64,000 nt of DNA from Pantoea sp. GD03673 (GTDB lineage: Bacteria; Pseudomonadota; Gammaproteobacteria; Enterobacterales; Enterobacteriaceae): assembly GCF_029844725.1 (NCBI RefSeq), contig NZ_JAOCKJ010000005.1:62001-126000 (forward strand). Reading direction: 5' to 3'. The position numbers and the translations under genes are program-made. Each line of letters begins with the position of its first letter. The first letter of the stretch is position 1. The notes beneath the pieces are model-generated. The model was not told where the DNA came from, did not search any database, and worked only from the letters and a program-made list of their open reading frames with translations. Positions 1 through 9,845 of the stretch are shown here, piece by piece.

Positions 1-899
1 GGATGACCATCACCCGTTCCGGCATTATTCGTCAGGCACCGCTGGCGATGCGCCTGCGTGCAAACAGCGTCTGGCAGATGCTGGAGTTCGTGTTCAATGG
101 CATGGTTTTCCTGATGCTGGGCCTGCAGTTGCCGGACATTCTGCAGACCTCTATCGACCAGGCACAGGCCGATCCTAACGTGGAACTCTGGATGCTGTTT
201 GCTGATATCGGGCTGGTCTATGCCGCGCTGATGATCGTGCGTTTTGGCTGGCTGTGGGTTATGCAGCGTTTCAGCAAACGCCTGCTGAAGAAGAAGCCGC
301 TGGAGTTCTCAAATTACTCACTGCGTGAGCTGCTGATCGCCTCCTTTGCCGGTGTACGCGGCGCGATTACTCTGGCCGGTGTGCTCTCTATTCCGCTGTT
401 TCTGACCAACGGCGAGCCTTTCCCGGCGCGTTATGAGCTGGTGTTTATCGCCACAGGGGTGATTCTGTTCTCGCTGCTGGTCGGGGTCATCATCCTGCCA
501 ATTCTGCTGCGCGGGATTGATAGCATCGACAAAGGCGCACACCGCCGTGAGCTGCAGAATGCCCGTGCGGTCATGGCCGGTGCAGCGATTGACAGCCTGC
601 ACAAGATGGAAGAGCGGCTGGAGAATGAGTCGGAAGAGAACATCGACCCGGAACTGCTCAAAGAGGTCAGTCTGCGGGTGATTGGCAACCTGCGTCGCCG
701 CGCCGAAGGTAAGAATGACCTTGAACATGCGTTGTTTGCTGAGAACCTTGAGCGTCGCTTCCGCCTGACCGGACTGCGTGCCGAGCGTGCGGAGGTGTAT
801 CATCTGCGCGCGACCCAGCAGATTTCCAATGAGACGATGCAGAAGTTACTGCACGACCTGGATCTGCTGGAAGCGCTGCTGATCGAAAAAGAAGAGTAA
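1..899 (+). CDS. yjcE: Na+/H+ antiporter, CPA1 family, C-terminal part (YjcE-like)
   Basis: This is the C-terminal ~299 codons of a monovalent cation:proton antiporter of the CPA1/NhaP-like family; the reading frame is open at the left edge, so the start lies outside the window. Hydrophobic membrane segments are visible, including a conserved GVRGAITLAG helix (about residues 118-127 of the visible part), the ion-translocation signature of CPA1 proteins. After the last membrane helix comes a charged cytoplasmic tail of about 125 residues rich in Glu, Arg and Leu, as in E. coli YjcE. In E. coli yjcE also lies close to the acs-yjcH-actP region, which supports the assignment. The cation specificity cannot be read from the sequence. 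Confidence 0.85.
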   Translation, partial: MTITRSGIIRQAPLAMRLRANSVWQMLEFVFNGMVFLMLGLQLPDILQTSIDQAQADPNVELWMLFADIGLVYAALMIVRFGWLWVMQRFSKRLLKKKPLEFSNYSLRELLIASFAGVRGAITLAGVLSIPLFLTNGEPFPARYELVFIATGVILFSLLVGVIILPILLRGIDSIDKGAHRRELQNARAVMAGAAIDSLHKMEERLENESEENIDPELLKEVSLRVIGNLRRRAEGKNDLEHALFAENLERRFRLTGLRAERAEVYHLRATQQISNETMQKLLHDLDLLEALLIEKEE

Positions 900-945
900 G
901 CCTGAAACTGGCACGCCTGTGCGTTTATGCAGGGGTGCCAGCTTT

Positions 946-1848
946 TCACACCGACAGGCGCGGTGGTTCATCCGGCCAGTGCTCGCGACAACAGGCTATC
1001 CACGCCTGCGCACTGCGCGACAGATAACTCCCTTCCCGCCAGATCAATCCCAGGCTCCATTTCAGCTCCGACTCCAGCGGCAGCCATAGCAGTGACTGCT
1101 TATCCAGCCGCTGACAGATCGGCTCCGGCAGAATCGCCAGCCCCATTTCCGCCTGTACCATCGCCGCCAGGAAATCCCACTGACCGCTACGCACCGCCAC
1201 CGCTGGCGTCAGGTTGAGGCGCCCAAACGCCTGCATCAGCTGACGGTTCAGCGAAAATTCCTCATTAAAAATCAGCAGCGGATGCTCTGCCAGTTCGGCC
1301 AGCCCAATCTGCTGGCGGCTGAGCCATTCCGCCCGACGCGGCAGCAGGACGCAGAGCGGATGATGCATCAGGGGCAGGGTGTTCAGCGGCAGTTCGGCGT
1401 CGACCGGCAGCGCGGTCAGGGCGATATCCAGACTCCCCGCCAGCACCGCCTGCTGTACGGTAAGACCGCCAAACTCTGAGATTTTCAGCTTCACGCCGGG
1501 ATAGCGACGGCGAAACGCGGAAATCGATCCCGCTATCTGCATACCGACCATCGGCGGGATGCCAAGCCGCAGCTCGCCGGTTTTAAGCTGGTTGATGTCA
1601 CCAATCTCTGCCTCCAGCTGATGAAACTCCTGCAGGATTGCCAGGCCGCGCTGATAAACCGCCTGGCCGCTGTCGGTGAGGTGCAGACGACGGCCATCAC
1701 GCAGGATCAGCGTACAGCCCAGCTCCTCTTCCAGCTGACGCAGCATTTTGCTGATGGTCGGCTGCGTCACGAACAGCTTTTGCGCCGCACGGGTAAAGCT
1801 CTGCTGGCGAACCACTTCAGTAAAGTAACGCAGGGCGCGGACATCCAT
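946..1848 (-). CDS. LysR-family regulator, CidR/YwbI-like
   Basis: A 300-residue LysR-type transcriptional regulator. The N-terminal winged helix-turn-helix (about residues 1-60) contains the usual SFTRAAQKLFVTQPTISKML recognition helix, and a periplasmic-binding-protein-like effector domain fills residues ~90-290. It is divergent from an lrgA/lrgB pair with only about 100 bp between them, the same arrangement as CidR (YwbI) beside cidAB in Bacillus and Staphylococcus. I infer that it controls that pair, perhaps in response to acetate or overflow metabolites as known for CidR. The neighbourhood, with acetate uptake and acs nearby, fits but does not prove this. The effector is unknown. Confidence 0.85.
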   Translation of the reverse strand: MDVRALRYFTEVVRQQSFTRAAQKLFVTQPTISKMLRQLEEELGCTLILRDGRRLHLTDSGQAVYQRGLAILQEFHQLEAEIGDINQLKTGELRLGIPPMVGMQIAGSISAFRRRYPGVKLKISEFGGLTVQQAVLAGSLDIALTALPVDAELPLNTLPLMHHPLCVLLPRRAEWLSRQQIGLAELAEHPLLIFNEEFSLNRQLMQAFGRLNLTPAVAVRSGQWDFLAAMVQAEMGLAILPEPICQRLDKQSLLWLPLESELKWSLGLIWREGSYLSRSAQAWIACCREHWPDEPPRLSV

Positions 1849-1951
1849 AACTATTCCTTTAAGGCATGATTGCGATAATTTTAATTCATTTTTTTCACCT
1901 TATGCTGGCGATTTATACTGATGACATTCATTTTATCGGGGAGACAAGGTG

Positions 1952-2377
1952 ATGGCGCTTGCGCTCACGTTACGTACCAGCCGCGCAGTGCAGTGGCTCA
2001 GCCTGCCGTTACAGCTGGGGTTATACATCGGTCTGTTTGTCGCCTGCGACCGGCTGGTGAGCTGGCTGCACCTGCCGCTGCCCGCCAACATTGTCGGCAT
2101 GCTGCTGTTGCTGGCGTTAATCGTGACGCGGATTGTGCCGCTGAACTGGGTAAAAGCCGGGTCACGCTGGCTGCTGGCCGAAATGCTGCTGTTCTTTATT
2201 CCGGCGGTGGTGGCGGTGGTGAATTATGGCGATCTGCTGCGGGTTGATGGCTGGCGCATCTGTGTGGTGATTGGCGTCAGTACGCTGCTGGTACTGGCCT
2301 CTACTGCCTGGGTGGTGGATCGGCTTTATCAGTATGAAGTCGCGCGTGCGGCGCGTAAGCAGAACCCCCATGCGTGA
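1952..2377 (+). CDS. LrgA/CidA family holin-like membrane protein
   Basis: A 141-residue inner membrane protein with four predicted hydrophobic segments (about 12-30, 37-55, 67-87 and 94-115) and the family hallmark LPANIVGMLLL near residues 46-56. LrgA/CidA proteins are holin-like and are linked to murein hydrolase export, cell death or pyruvate transport. I placed the start at the ATG preceded by a GGGGAGA ribosome site 7 bases upstream; a GTG one codon earlier is the alternative. The next gene (LrgB) overlaps the stop codon by 8 bases, so the two are translationally coupled. Equivalent to E. coli YohJ in size and topology. Confidence 0.85.
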   Translation: MALALTLRTSRAVQWLSLPLQLGLYIGLFVACDRLVSWLHLPLPANIVGMLLLLALIVTRIVPLNWVKAGSRWLLAEMLLFFIPAVVAVVNYGDLLRVDGWRICVVIGVSTLLVLASTAWVVDRLYQYEVARAARKQNPHA

Positions 2378-3065
2378 TTTTCTGCTCAGCCTGCTGTGTG
2401 TGGCGGTGACGCTGCTCGTTTATGCGCTGAATAAACGGCTTTACCGTCGCTGGCGGACGCTGCTGCTGATGCCGCTGGTGATGACGCCGCTGGTGCTGGT
2501 GGCGCTGCTGCTGCTGACGCATATCAGCTGGCAGGATTACATCGCAGAAAACCACTGGCTGCTCTGGCTGCTGGGACCGGCAACGCTGGCGTTTGCGGTA
2601 CCGGTCTATGAGAACGTGGCGATCATCAGGCGCCACTGGCTGTCCCTGAGCGCGGGCGTCCTGACCGCCACGCTGGTCGCCGTCTGCAGTTCCGTCTGGC
2701 TGGCGCGGCTGTTAACCCTGCCGGAGTCGATCCAGCGCAGCCTGGCCGTGCGCTCCATTACCACACCGTTTGCGCTGGCCGCTGCCGGGCCGATTGGCGG
2801 TCAGCCCGATCTGGTGGCGCTGTTTGTGGTCATCACCGGCGTGTTTGGCATGGCGGTGGGTGACGTCCTGTTTCTGCGTATCGCCATTAAGCAGGGGGTG
2901 GCGAAAGGGGCCGGATTGGGTGCCGCGTCACACGGTGCCGGAACGGCTCGCGCTTATCAGCTTGGGCAGCAGGAGGGGGTCGTTGCCAGCCTCGTGATGA
3001 TGCTCTCGGGCGTGGTAACGGTCGTGCTGGCCCCGCTGATTGGACATCTGATGTGGACAATATAG
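2370..3065 (+). CDS. LrgB/CidB family membrane protein
   Basis: A 231-residue polytopic inner membrane protein of the LrgB family (E. coli YohK-like). It has about six to seven hydrophobic helices and the family motifs KSITTPFAL-type (here RSITTPFALAAAGPIGG, about residues 129-145) and ASHGAGTARAYQLG (about 186-199). The start (ATG followed by RDFLLSLL) lies inside the end of the upstream lrgA gene in another frame, giving an 8-base overlap. An open frame extends further upstream, but that would run across lrgA. LrgA and LrgB act together; the proposed roles are modulation of murein hydrolases or export of small metabolites. The divergent LysR protein is the likely regulator. Confidence 0.87.
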   Translation: MRDFLLSLLCVAVTLLVYALNKRLYRRWRTLLLMPLVMTPLVLVALLLLTHISWQDYIAENHWLLWLLGPATLAFAVPVYENVAIIRRHWLSLSAGVLTATLVAVCSSVWLARLLTLPESIQRSLAVRSITTPFALAAAGPIGGQPDLVALFVVITGVFGMAVGDVLFLRIAIKQGVAKGAGLGAASHGAGTARAYQLGQQEGVVASLVMMLSGVVTVVLAPLIGHLMWTI

Positions 3066-3206
3066 TCTACACTGCGTTGCGCAGGCGACAGCGGCATCCT
3101 GAACGCGACACGTATTTTTACGTAAAGTTTCCCGGATTTTGTTGTCTCTCCGTTTCAGGCTGTTAACCTTGCGGCCGAATTAATTGTCCTTTCATGGAGT
3201 GGAATC

Positions 3207-3752
3207 ATGTTTAAGCAACTCGTTACCGGGAGCGCCCTCGGGCTGGTTTTACTGAGCGGTGCCGCTCAGGCAATTGAAGGCAGTGTTGATGTCGGCGAAC
3301 ACAACACCAACCTGAATCTGGGTCTGGGTACCACCTCACCCGGTCTGTTTCTGAAAGGTAACTGGCTGCGTAGCGACCACGACGGCAGCACCTACGGTGC
3401 CGGTCTGGGCTACAACGTTGACTTCGGGCCGCTGCGTCTGGCGCCGACCGCAAAAGCGATCTTCACCCATCCTGAAGATGGAAAAGATGGATTTGCGGTG
3501 GCGCTGGGTGGTGCAGCACACTACAGCCTGAACAGCATGTGGGGCCTCTATGGTGAATATTATTATGCGCCAGAGTCCTTCACCGATCAGCTGGACAGCT
3601 ATCAGGAAGCCGCTGGCGGCCTGAGCTTCACTCCGGTTTCACTGCTTAACCTGCGTGTGGGTTATCAGTACATCGAGCTGAACAACAAAGATGGACGCAA
3701 AGATAACGTGCTGGTTGATGGCCCGTACGTGGGTGCATCGCTGCGCTTCTGA
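3207..3752 (+). CDS. YfaZ-family outer membrane beta-barrel protein
   Basis: A 181-residue protein with a clear Sec signal peptide (residues 1-22, ending AAQA before IEGS). The mature part alternates polar and hydrophobic residues with many Gly and aromatic girdle residues and ends in Phe (VGASLRF), the typical C-terminal signature of an outer membrane beta-barrel. It matches the YfaZ family in length and pattern. The function of this family is not known; some members are predicted to be small porins. It is a single-gene unit with a ribosome site (TGGAGTGG) upstream and a strong intrinsic terminator immediately downstream. Confidence 0.8.
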   Translation: MFKQLVTGSALGLVLLSGAAQAIEGSVDVGEHNTNLNLGLGTTSPGLFLKGNWLRSDHDGSTYGAGLGYNVDFGPLRLAPTAKAIFTHPEDGKDGFAVALGGAAHYSLNSMWGLYGEYYYAPESFTDQLDSYQEAAGGLSFTPVSLLNLRVGYQYIELNNKDGRKDNVLVDGPYVGASLRF

Positions 3753-3770
3753 TTCGTTTGCGCGAAAGAA

Positions 3771-3803
3771 AAGGGCGACTACCGGGGTAGTCGCCCTTTT
3801 TTT
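3771..3803 (+). terminator. Intrinsic terminator after the YfaZ-like gene
   Basis: A 10-bp GC-rich stem (GGGCGACTAC with GTAGTCGCCC) and a 4-nt loop are followed by seven T residues. It ends the yfaZ-like transcript. The A-rich left flank may also let it act on the opposite strand for actP, whose stop codon lies about 30 bases further on. Confidence 0.93.
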
Positions 3804-3832
3804 ATCTGCCCGGTTTGAATGTTAAACGGCGA

Positions 3833-5488
3833 TCAGTGTGCTTTACCCTGTTCAATACCGGTGCCGGTCTGCGAGCGAATAAACTGCGCACGGAAACGGG
3901 AACGCTCCTCTGCTCCCTGCGGTGAATGGTCGGTAATAGAGAAGAGCCAGATGCCTACAAAGGCCACCACCATTGAGAACAGCGCCGGATATTCATACGG
4001 GAAAATCGGCGTGGCGTTGCCCAGCACCTGTACCCACACGGTCGGGCCGAGGATCATCAGGATGACCGCGGTCAGCAGACCCAGCCAGCCGCCCACCATC
4101 GCGCCACGCGTGGTGAGTTTTGACCAGTACATCGACAGCAGGATGATCGGGAAGTTACAGCTGGCCGCAATCGAGAAAGCCAGTCCGACCATAAAGGCGA
4201 TGTTCTGCTTCTCAAACAGAATACCCAGCGCAATCGCCACCACGCCCAGCGCCAGCACGGTGATTTTAGAGACACGCAGCTCATCTTTTTCGCTCGCCTG
4301 GCCTTTACGGTACACGCTGGCATAGAGGTCATGAGATACCGCCGACGCGCCCGCCAGCGTTAAGCCCGCGACGACCGCCAGAATCGTGGCAAAGGCAACC
4401 GCAGAGATAAAGCCCAGGAAGGTGCTGCCGCCGACCGCATTAGCCAGATGCACCGCCGCCATATTCGTGCCGCCAATCAGCGCGCCGCTGGCATCTTTAA
4501 AGGCCGGGTTAGCGCCCACCAGCAGGATGGCACCGAAACCGATAATAAAGGTCAGGAAGTAGAAATAACCCATAAAGCCGGTGGCCCAGAAGACGCTTTT
4601 ACGCGCCTCTTTGGCATCCGCGACGGTGAAGAAACGCATCAGAATATGCGGTAATCCGGCTGTACCAAACATCAGTCCCAGCCCCAGCGACAGGGCCGAA
4701 ATCGGGTCTTTAACCAGCCCGCCGGGCTGCATAATCGCGATGCCTTTTGGATGGACCGCCATCGCCTCGGTGAACAGCGTGTTAAAGCTGAAGTTGGCCG
4801 CTTTCATGACCATCACCGCCATAAATGAGGCACCAAACAGCAGCAGCACCGCTTTGATGATCTGTACCCAGGTGGTCGCCAGCATGCCGCCAAACAGCAC
4901 ATACATCACCATCAGGATGCCGACCAGAATGACCGCGACATGGTAGTTCAGGCCGAACAGCAGCTGGATGAGTTTACCGGCACCGACCATCTGCGCGATC
5001 AGGTAGAGCGCCACCACCACCAGCGAACCGCAGGCTGACAGCGTGCGGATCGGCATCTGTTTCAGACGATAGGAGGCGACATCGGCAAAGGTGTAACGGC
5101 CCAGGTTACGCAGCCGCTCGGCAATCAAAAACAGGATCATCGGCCAGCCGACCAGAAAGCCGAGTGAGTAGATCAGTCCGTCATAACCGGACGTGTAAAC
5201 CAGTGCCGAAATGCCCAGGAACGAAGCGGCTGACATAAAGTCACCCGCCATCGCCAGGCCATTCTGGAAGCCGGTGATATTGCCGCCTGCGGTGTAGTAG
5301 TCGCTACGCGAACGGGTGCGCTTTGACGCCCACCAGGTAATTCCCAGCGTGGCACCGACGAAAATCGTAAACATGATGATCGCCTGATAGTTCGTTGCCT
5401 GGCGCTGCACCGCACCGGTAATCGCATCGGCGGCCAGCGCTGAAAATGGCAACATCAGGGCCAGCAGCCATAAGGTGAGACGGGTCAT
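3833..5488 (-). CDS. actP: Cation/acetate symporter ActP
   Basis: A 551-residue sodium:solute symporter (SSS family) that takes up acetate and other short monocarboxylates across the inner membrane. It begins with a cleavable-looking signal sequence (to about residue 20, ALAADA), followed by about 13 hydrophobic helices, as in E. coli ActP (549 residues). The SSS core motif region around [20 protein letters not shown] is present near residues 78-97. It is the last gene of acs-yjcH-actP: its start overlaps the yjcH stop by 4 bases, and transcription comes from the acs promoter. Together with Acs it lets the cell scavenge acetate. Confidence 0.96.
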   Translation of the reverse strand: MTRLTLWLLALMLPFSALAADAITGAVQRQATNYQAIIMFTIFVGATLGITWWASKRTRSRSDYYTAGGNITGFQNGLAMAGDFMSAASFLGISALVYTSGYDGLIYSLGFLVGWPMILFLIAERLRNLGRYTFADVASYRLKQMPIRTLSACGSLVVVALYLIAQMVGAGKLIQLLFGLNYHVAVILVGILMVMYVLFGGMLATTWVQIIKAVLLLFGASFMAVMVMKAANFSFNTLFTEAMAVHPKGIAIMQPGGLVKDPISALSLGLGLMFGTAGLPHILMRFFTVADAKEARKSVFWATGFMGYFYFLTFIIGFGAILLVGANPAFKDASGALIGGTNMAAVHLANAVGGSTFLGFISAVAFATILAVVAGLTLAGASAVSHDLYASVYRKGQASEKDELRVSKITVLALGVVAIALGILFEKQNIAFMVGLAFSIAASCNFPIILLSMYWSKLTTRGAMVGGWLGLLTAVILMILGPTVWVQVLGNATPIFPYEYPALFSMVVAFVGIWLFSITDHSPQGAEERSRFRAQFIRSQTGTGIEQGKAH

Positions 5489-5814
5489 GATTTCACCTCG
5501 CTGAGGATCGCTTTCGTTAAACGGTCAAACTCACCGTTGGCGCGCCAGACATAGACGCCGGTCAGCACAAAGGACATCACAATCAGCCCGACACCAATCG
5601 GGATACCGCGGGTGACGTTGGTACCGGCATGCAGCGGCGCGCCGAGCCAGCCAGGTGCAAACGCAATCAGCAGGATAAAGCCGACATAGAGCACCAGCAT
5701 GATCAGCGACAGCAGCGTCGCGAACGTCTGGCGTTTACGGACTAACTCATGAAAACGGGGATTACGTTCAATCTGTTGATTGATTGCATCCTGATTCGAA
5801 AGGGTGTCATTCAT
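5485..5814 (-). CDS. yjcH: DUF485 inner membrane protein YjcH
   Basis: A small membrane protein of 109 residues with two hydrophobic segments (about 28-48 and 62-84) and the conserved [18 protein letters not shown] stretch of DUF485. It lies between acs and actP, as in E. coli, and its stop overlaps the actP start. Its biochemical role is unknown; conserved co-occurrence suggests an accessory function for ActP. The start was set at the ATG 7-8 bases downstream of a good TGGAGA ribosome site; a GTG one codon upstream is possible. Confidence 0.93.
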   Translation of the reverse strand: MNDTLSNQDAINQQIERNPRFHELVRKRQTFATLLSLIMLVLYVGFILLIAFAPGWLGAPLHAGTNVTRGIPIGVGLIVMSFVLTGVYVWRANGEFDRLTKAILSEVKS

Positions 5815-5954
5815 CACATTTTCTCCAGAGGGCTTGCAGGCGAGAACCTCACGACAGGGCGCGGATTCAGCTGGTTATAATAGTTGTGACTACCGAAACA
5901 GACTGCGTAGGGCGGGGGTGGCGGGAAGCGATCTTCCCGCCGGACAGCGTGCGT

Positions 5955-7910
5955 TTAAGGCATTTTGATCGACTGTTTCTCCTCAAGGAGTTTTTCGACG
6001 ACGCCAGGATCGGCGAGCGTGGAGGTATCACCCAGATTGCTGGTGTCGCCGGTGGCAATTTTGCGCAGAATACGCCGCATGATTTTGCCGGAGCGGGTTT
6101 TTGGCAGTGAGTCCGTCCAGTGCAGCACGTCAGGCGTGGCGATTGGGCCGATCTCTTTGCGCACCCACTGACGCACTTCGGCGTAGAGCTCCGGTGACGG
6201 CTCTTCACCATGATTCAGCGTGATATAGGCATAAATCGCCTGGCCTTTAATGCTGTGCGGAATGCCCACCACCGCGGCTTCGGCAATTTTCGGGTGCGAC
6301 ACCAGTGCCGACTCAATTTCGGCGGTGCCAAGCCGGTGACCGGAGACGTTAAGCACGTCATCGACGCGGCCGGTGATCCAGTAGTAGCCATCCTCATCGC
6401 GACGGGCACCGTCACCACTGAAGTAGGCATTTTTAAAGGTGGAGAAGTAGGTCTGCTCGAACCGGTCATGATCGCCATAGAGGGTGCGCGCCTGTCCGGG
6501 CCACGACTCGGTGATCACCAGATTACCTTCACAGGCACCTTCCTGCGGCTGCCCTTCGTTATCCACCAGCGCCGGTTGCACGCCAAAGAACGGTCGTGTG
6601 GCGGAACCGGCTTTCAGCTCGGTCGCACCTGGCAACGGCGTGATCATGAAACCGCCCGTTTCGGTCTGCCACCAGGTATCCACTATCGGGCAGCGGCTGT
6701 TACCGATTTTTTTGTAGTACCACTCCCAGGCTTCCGGGTTTATCGGCTCACCGACCGATCCCATAATGCGCAGGCTGCTGCGATCGCTGCTTTCAATCGC
6801 CTTATCACCTTCTGCCATCAGCGCACGGATCGCGGTGGGTGCGGTATAAAGCAGCGTCACTTTATGTTTATCAACCACCTCTCCCATGCGGCCTGGCGTT
6901 GGCCAGTTTGGCACCCCTTCAAACATCAGCGTAGTGGCACCACAGGCCAGCGGGCCATAAACCAGATAGCTGTGGCCTGTTACCCAGCCAACATCGGCGG
7001 TGCACCAGTAGATATCATCCTGATGGTAATCAAAGACGAACTTAAAGGTGGTAGCGGCATAAACCAGGTAACCGCCGGTGGTGTGCAGCACGCCTTTGGG
7101 TTTGCCGGTGGAGCCGGAGGTATAAAGGATAAACAGCGGGTCTTCCGCGCCAACCTCTGCTGCTGAGTGGTTGGTGCTCGCATTCAGCATCAGGTCATGC
7201 CACCAGCGATCGCGGCCTTCAACCCAGCCCACATCTTTACCGGTGCGCCGGAACACCACCACATTTTTCACGCTGGTGACATTTGGATTTTTTAACGCGT
7301 CATCGACATTTTTCTTCAGCGGAATGCTGCGACCGGCACGGATCCCCTCGTCGGCGGTGATCACCAGCGACGCGCTGGAATCGACGATGCGGCCCGCGAC
7401 CGCTTCGGGTGAGAAGCCGCCAAAAATCACGGAGTGGACGGCACCGATTCGCGCACAGGCCAGCATCGCCACGGCCGCTTCCGGCACCATCGGCATATAG
7501 ATTGCCACCACGTCGCCTTTCTTCACCTCAAGCAGCTCAAGCACGTTGGCGAAGCGACAGACTTCAGCATGCAACTGGCGGAAGGTCAGGGTTTTACTTT
7601 CGCTGGCGTCGTCGCCTTCCCAGATAATTGCCGGGTGATCGCCGCGCGTGGCTAAGTGACGGTCAAGGCAGTTTGCCGCCAGATTGAGCGTGCCATCTTC
7701 GTACCAGCGAATGTTAATGTTGCCTGGCGCAAACGAGCAATTTTTCACCTTGCTATAAGGCTTAATCCAGTCAAGGATTTTGCCCTGTTCGCCCCAGAAA
7801 CTGTCTGGATCGTCGACAGATTGCTGATACATCGCCTGATACTGTTCAGCAGTGATCAGGGTGTTTGCTGCAATATTCTCAGGAACGGGATGTTTGTGTA
7901 TTTGGCTCAT
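5955..7910 (-). CDS. acs: Acetyl-CoA synthetase
   Basis: AMP-forming acetyl-CoA synthetase (acetate + ATP + CoA to acetyl-CoA). The 652-residue length is identical to the E. coli enzyme when the start is set at the ATG that follows an AAGGAG ribosome site; an open frame extends 13 codons further but lacks a good site. Adenylate-forming motifs are clear: [11 protein letters not shown] (P-loop-like A3) near residues 261-271, WWQTETG near 412-418, the [15 protein letters not shown] region, and the C-terminal acetylatable lysine in [14 protein letters not shown] (Lys about residue 609), the site controlled by Pat/CobB in enterobacteria. It is the first gene of acs-yjcH-actP, with a 140-base gap to yjcH. 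Confidence 0.97.
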   Translation of the reverse strand: MSQIHKHPVPENIAANTLITAEQYQAMYQQSVDDPDSFWGEQGKILDWIKPYSKVKNCSFAPGNINIRWYEDGTLNLAANCLDRHLATRGDHPAIIWEGDDASESKTLTFRQLHAEVCRFANVLELLEVKKGDVVAIYMPMVPEAAVAMLACARIGAVHSVIFGGFSPEAVAGRIVDSSASLVITADEGIRAGRSIPLKKNVDDALKNPNVTSVKNVVVFRRTGKDVGWVEGRDRWWHDLMLNASTNHSAAEVGAEDPLFILYTSGSTGKPKGVLHTTGGYLVYAATTFKFVFDYHQDDIYWCTADVGWVTGHSYLVYGPLACGATTLMFEGVPNWPTPGRMGEVVDKHKVTLLYTAPTAIRALMAEGDKAIESSDRSSLRIMGSVGEPINPEAWEWYYKKIGNSRCPIVDTWWQTETGGFMITPLPGATELKAGSATRPFFGVQPALVDNEGQPQEGACEGNLVITESWPGQARTLYGDHDRFEQTYFSTFKNAYFSGDGARRDEDGYYWITGRVDDVLNVSGHRLGTAEIESALVSHPKIAEAAVVGIPHSIKGQAIYAYITLNHGEEPSPELYAEVRQWVRKEIGPIATPDVLHWTDSLPKTRSGKIMRRILRKIATGDTSNLGDTSTLADPGVVEKLLEEKQSIKMP

Positions 7911-8495
7911 GGCGGATCTCCTTGAAGATGTTAATGATATGTCAATCAATGGTTAATTAAAGCCTGCGTCAGCGCTTTGTTTCTTTTTTGCGCCACAGAT
8001 CACGGGATAGCCATCTTCGGGATAAGCGTAAAGCGGTTCTGATATTTCCGGTTCACTCACGGGCGTTGATAAGGCAGTAAGCAGGGGTGTGATTCGGGGG
8101 CGAGCTGGATAAAAAGCAAGCAAACGCGTCGGCCGCGTTTTTAACCAGTGCTGCATAGCTATTCGGAAATTCATCTAAGTATTACTTTTCATAACAGCAG
8201 GTTAGGGATTTTTAACGCTGGCAGCACTTTATGCTACTTAGATGGCTAAATTTTAATCGGATCCGCCAGGGGTTGCATTTACCACAGTGAAAATGGTACT
8301 TATCTCGCCCCTGTTCTGCAGGTATCAACTCAGACCGCGTCTGAAAATGGGTATGGGAATCATCAGATTTTCATACGAGGCGCTGTTTCTAAACACCCTC
8401 TAATTTACCGGGCTTTTTGCTCACTCCCTGTGTGTATTGTCTTCTGCACCTTCGCAGTAGAGAGAAACGGGTTTTGACTGAGGAAATTACGCGTT
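7911..8495. other. Divergent intergenic region acs / gltP
   Basis: A 585-base region between the divergent acs and gltP genes must hold both promoters. I found no full CRP consensus (TGTGA-N6-TCACA), although acs is CRP-activated in E. coli; only half-sites such as TGTGATTC are visible. A 73-codon open frame on the minus strand (7953-8174) has no convincing ribosome site or recognisable features, and I do not call it a gene. AT-rich stretches around 8165-8275 could bind IHF or Fis. Confidence 0.5.
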
Positions 8496-9797
8496 ATGAA
8501 AGGTTTTAAAATCAGCCTGGCCTGGCAGATTCTGACAGCCCTGGTGCTTGGCATCGTCGTGGGTGCTGTGTTGCATAATCAGCCAGACAATCGTGAATGG
8601 TTAGTCACCAACATTCTCAGCCCGGCAGGCGATATCTTTATTCATCTTATCAAGATGATTGTGGTACCGATTGTGATTTCATCCCTGATTGTCGGCATCG
8701 CTGGCGTGGGTGATGCAAAGAAGCTGGGACGCATCGGCGTCAAAACGATTCTCTACTTTGAAGTGATCACCACCATTGCCATTGTGGTCGGTATTACGCT
8801 GGCCAACGTATTTCAACCCGGCACCGGCATCGATATGTCAACGCTGGCAACGGTGGACATCTCTAAATATGAAGCGACAACGGCAGAGGTTCAGGGCGGT
8901 CCGCACAGCCTGGTGACCACTATTCTGTCGCTGATCCCGCAGAATATTTTCGCCTCTATGGTGAAAGGCGACATGCTGCCGATTATCTTTTTCTCGGTGC
9001 TGTTTGGCTTAGGCCTGTCGTCACTGCCGTCGCAACAGCGCGATCCGCTGGTGAACCTGTTCCGTGGCATTTCTGAAGCGATGTTCAAAGTCACGCACAT
9101 GATCATGCGCTATGCGCCGGTGGGTGTGTTTGCGCTGATTGCGGTGACGATTGCTAACTTCGGTTTTGCTTCGCTGTGGCCGCTGGCTAAGCTGGTCCTG
9201 CTGGTGTACGTCGCCATCCTGTTCTTCGCCTTTGTGGTGCTGGGCGGGGTAGCGCGCTTCTGTAAGCTGCGGATCACCACGCTGATGCGTATCCTGAAAG
9301 ATGAGCTGATTCTCTCTTACTCCACGTCCAGCTCGGAAACCGTGTTACCGCGCATCATGGAGAAGATGGAAGCCTACGGTGCGCCAAAAGCGATCACCAG
9401 CTTCGTGGTGCCGACCGGTTATTCATTTAATCTGGATGGCTCCACGCTGTATCAGAGTATCGCGGCGATCTTTATTGCACAGCTGTATGGTATTGACCTG
9501 TCGCTGACCGACGAGATTGTGCTGGTACTGACGCTGATGGTGACCTCAAAAGGTATTGCTGGCGTGCCTGGCGTCTCCTTCGTGGTGCTGCTGGCAACAC
9601 TGGGCAGCGTCGGCATCCCGCTGGAAGGGCTGGCGTTTATCGCCGGTGTTGACCGCATCATGGATATGGCGCGTACCGCGCTGAACGTGGTGGGTAACGC
9701 GCTGGCGGTGCTGGTTATTGCCCGCTGGGAAAACCAGTTCGACGCTGAACAGGCGAAAGCCTATGAGCTGCAGCTGCGGACGCAGACGGCAAGCTGA
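8496..9797 (+). CDS. gltP: Glutamate/aspartate:proton symporter GltP
   Basis: A 433-residue dicarboxylate/amino acid:cation symporter (DAACS family; GltP of E. coli is 437 residues). About eight hydrophobic helices are seen, with the serine-rich reentrant motif SYSTSSSETVLP near residues 274-285, the helix-7 signature FVVPTGYSFNLDGSTLYQ near 303-320, and the MVTSKGIAGVPG loop near 348-359. It imports glutamate and aspartate with protons at the inner membrane. It is a monocistronic unit with a GAGGAA ribosome site and an intrinsic terminator just after the stop. Next to acs in the E. coli map as well, after the nrf operon, which is missing here. Confidence 0.94.
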   Translation: MKGFKISLAWQILTALVLGIVVGAVLHNQPDNREWLVTNILSPAGDIFIHLIKMIVVPIVISSLIVGIAGVGDAKKLGRIGVKTILYFEVITTIAIVVGITLANVFQPGTGIDMSTLATVDISKYEATTAEVQGGPHSLVTTILSLIPQNIFASMVKGDMLPIIFFSVLFGLGLSSLPSQQRDPLVNLFRGISEAMFKVTHMIMRYAPVGVFALIAVTIANFGFASLWPLAKLVLLVYVAILFFAFVVLGGVARFCKLRITTLMRILKDELILSYSTSSSETVLPRIMEKMEAYGAPKAITSFVVPTGYSFNLDGSTLYQSIAAIFIAQLYGIDLSLTDEIVLVLTLMVTSKGIAGVPGVSFVVLLATLGSVGIPLEGLAFIAGVDRIMDMARTALNVVGNALAVLVIARWENQFDAEQAKAYELQLRTQTAS

Positions 9798-9812
9798 GAA
9801 AGGCGCTAACGT

Positions 9813-9845
9813 AAAAAGGGCTCAACGACAGTTGGGCCCTTTTTG
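9813..9845 (+). terminator. Intrinsic terminator of gltP
   Basis: Stem GGGCTCAAC / GTTGGGCCC with one wobble pair and a GACA loop, flanked by five A on the left and a T-tract on the right, 20 bases after the gltP stop. Confidence 0.92.

Noticed and set aside
7953..8174. 73-codon minus-strand open frame upstream of acs
   Set aside because: No good ribosome site, no recognisable features, and it lies in the acs promoter region.
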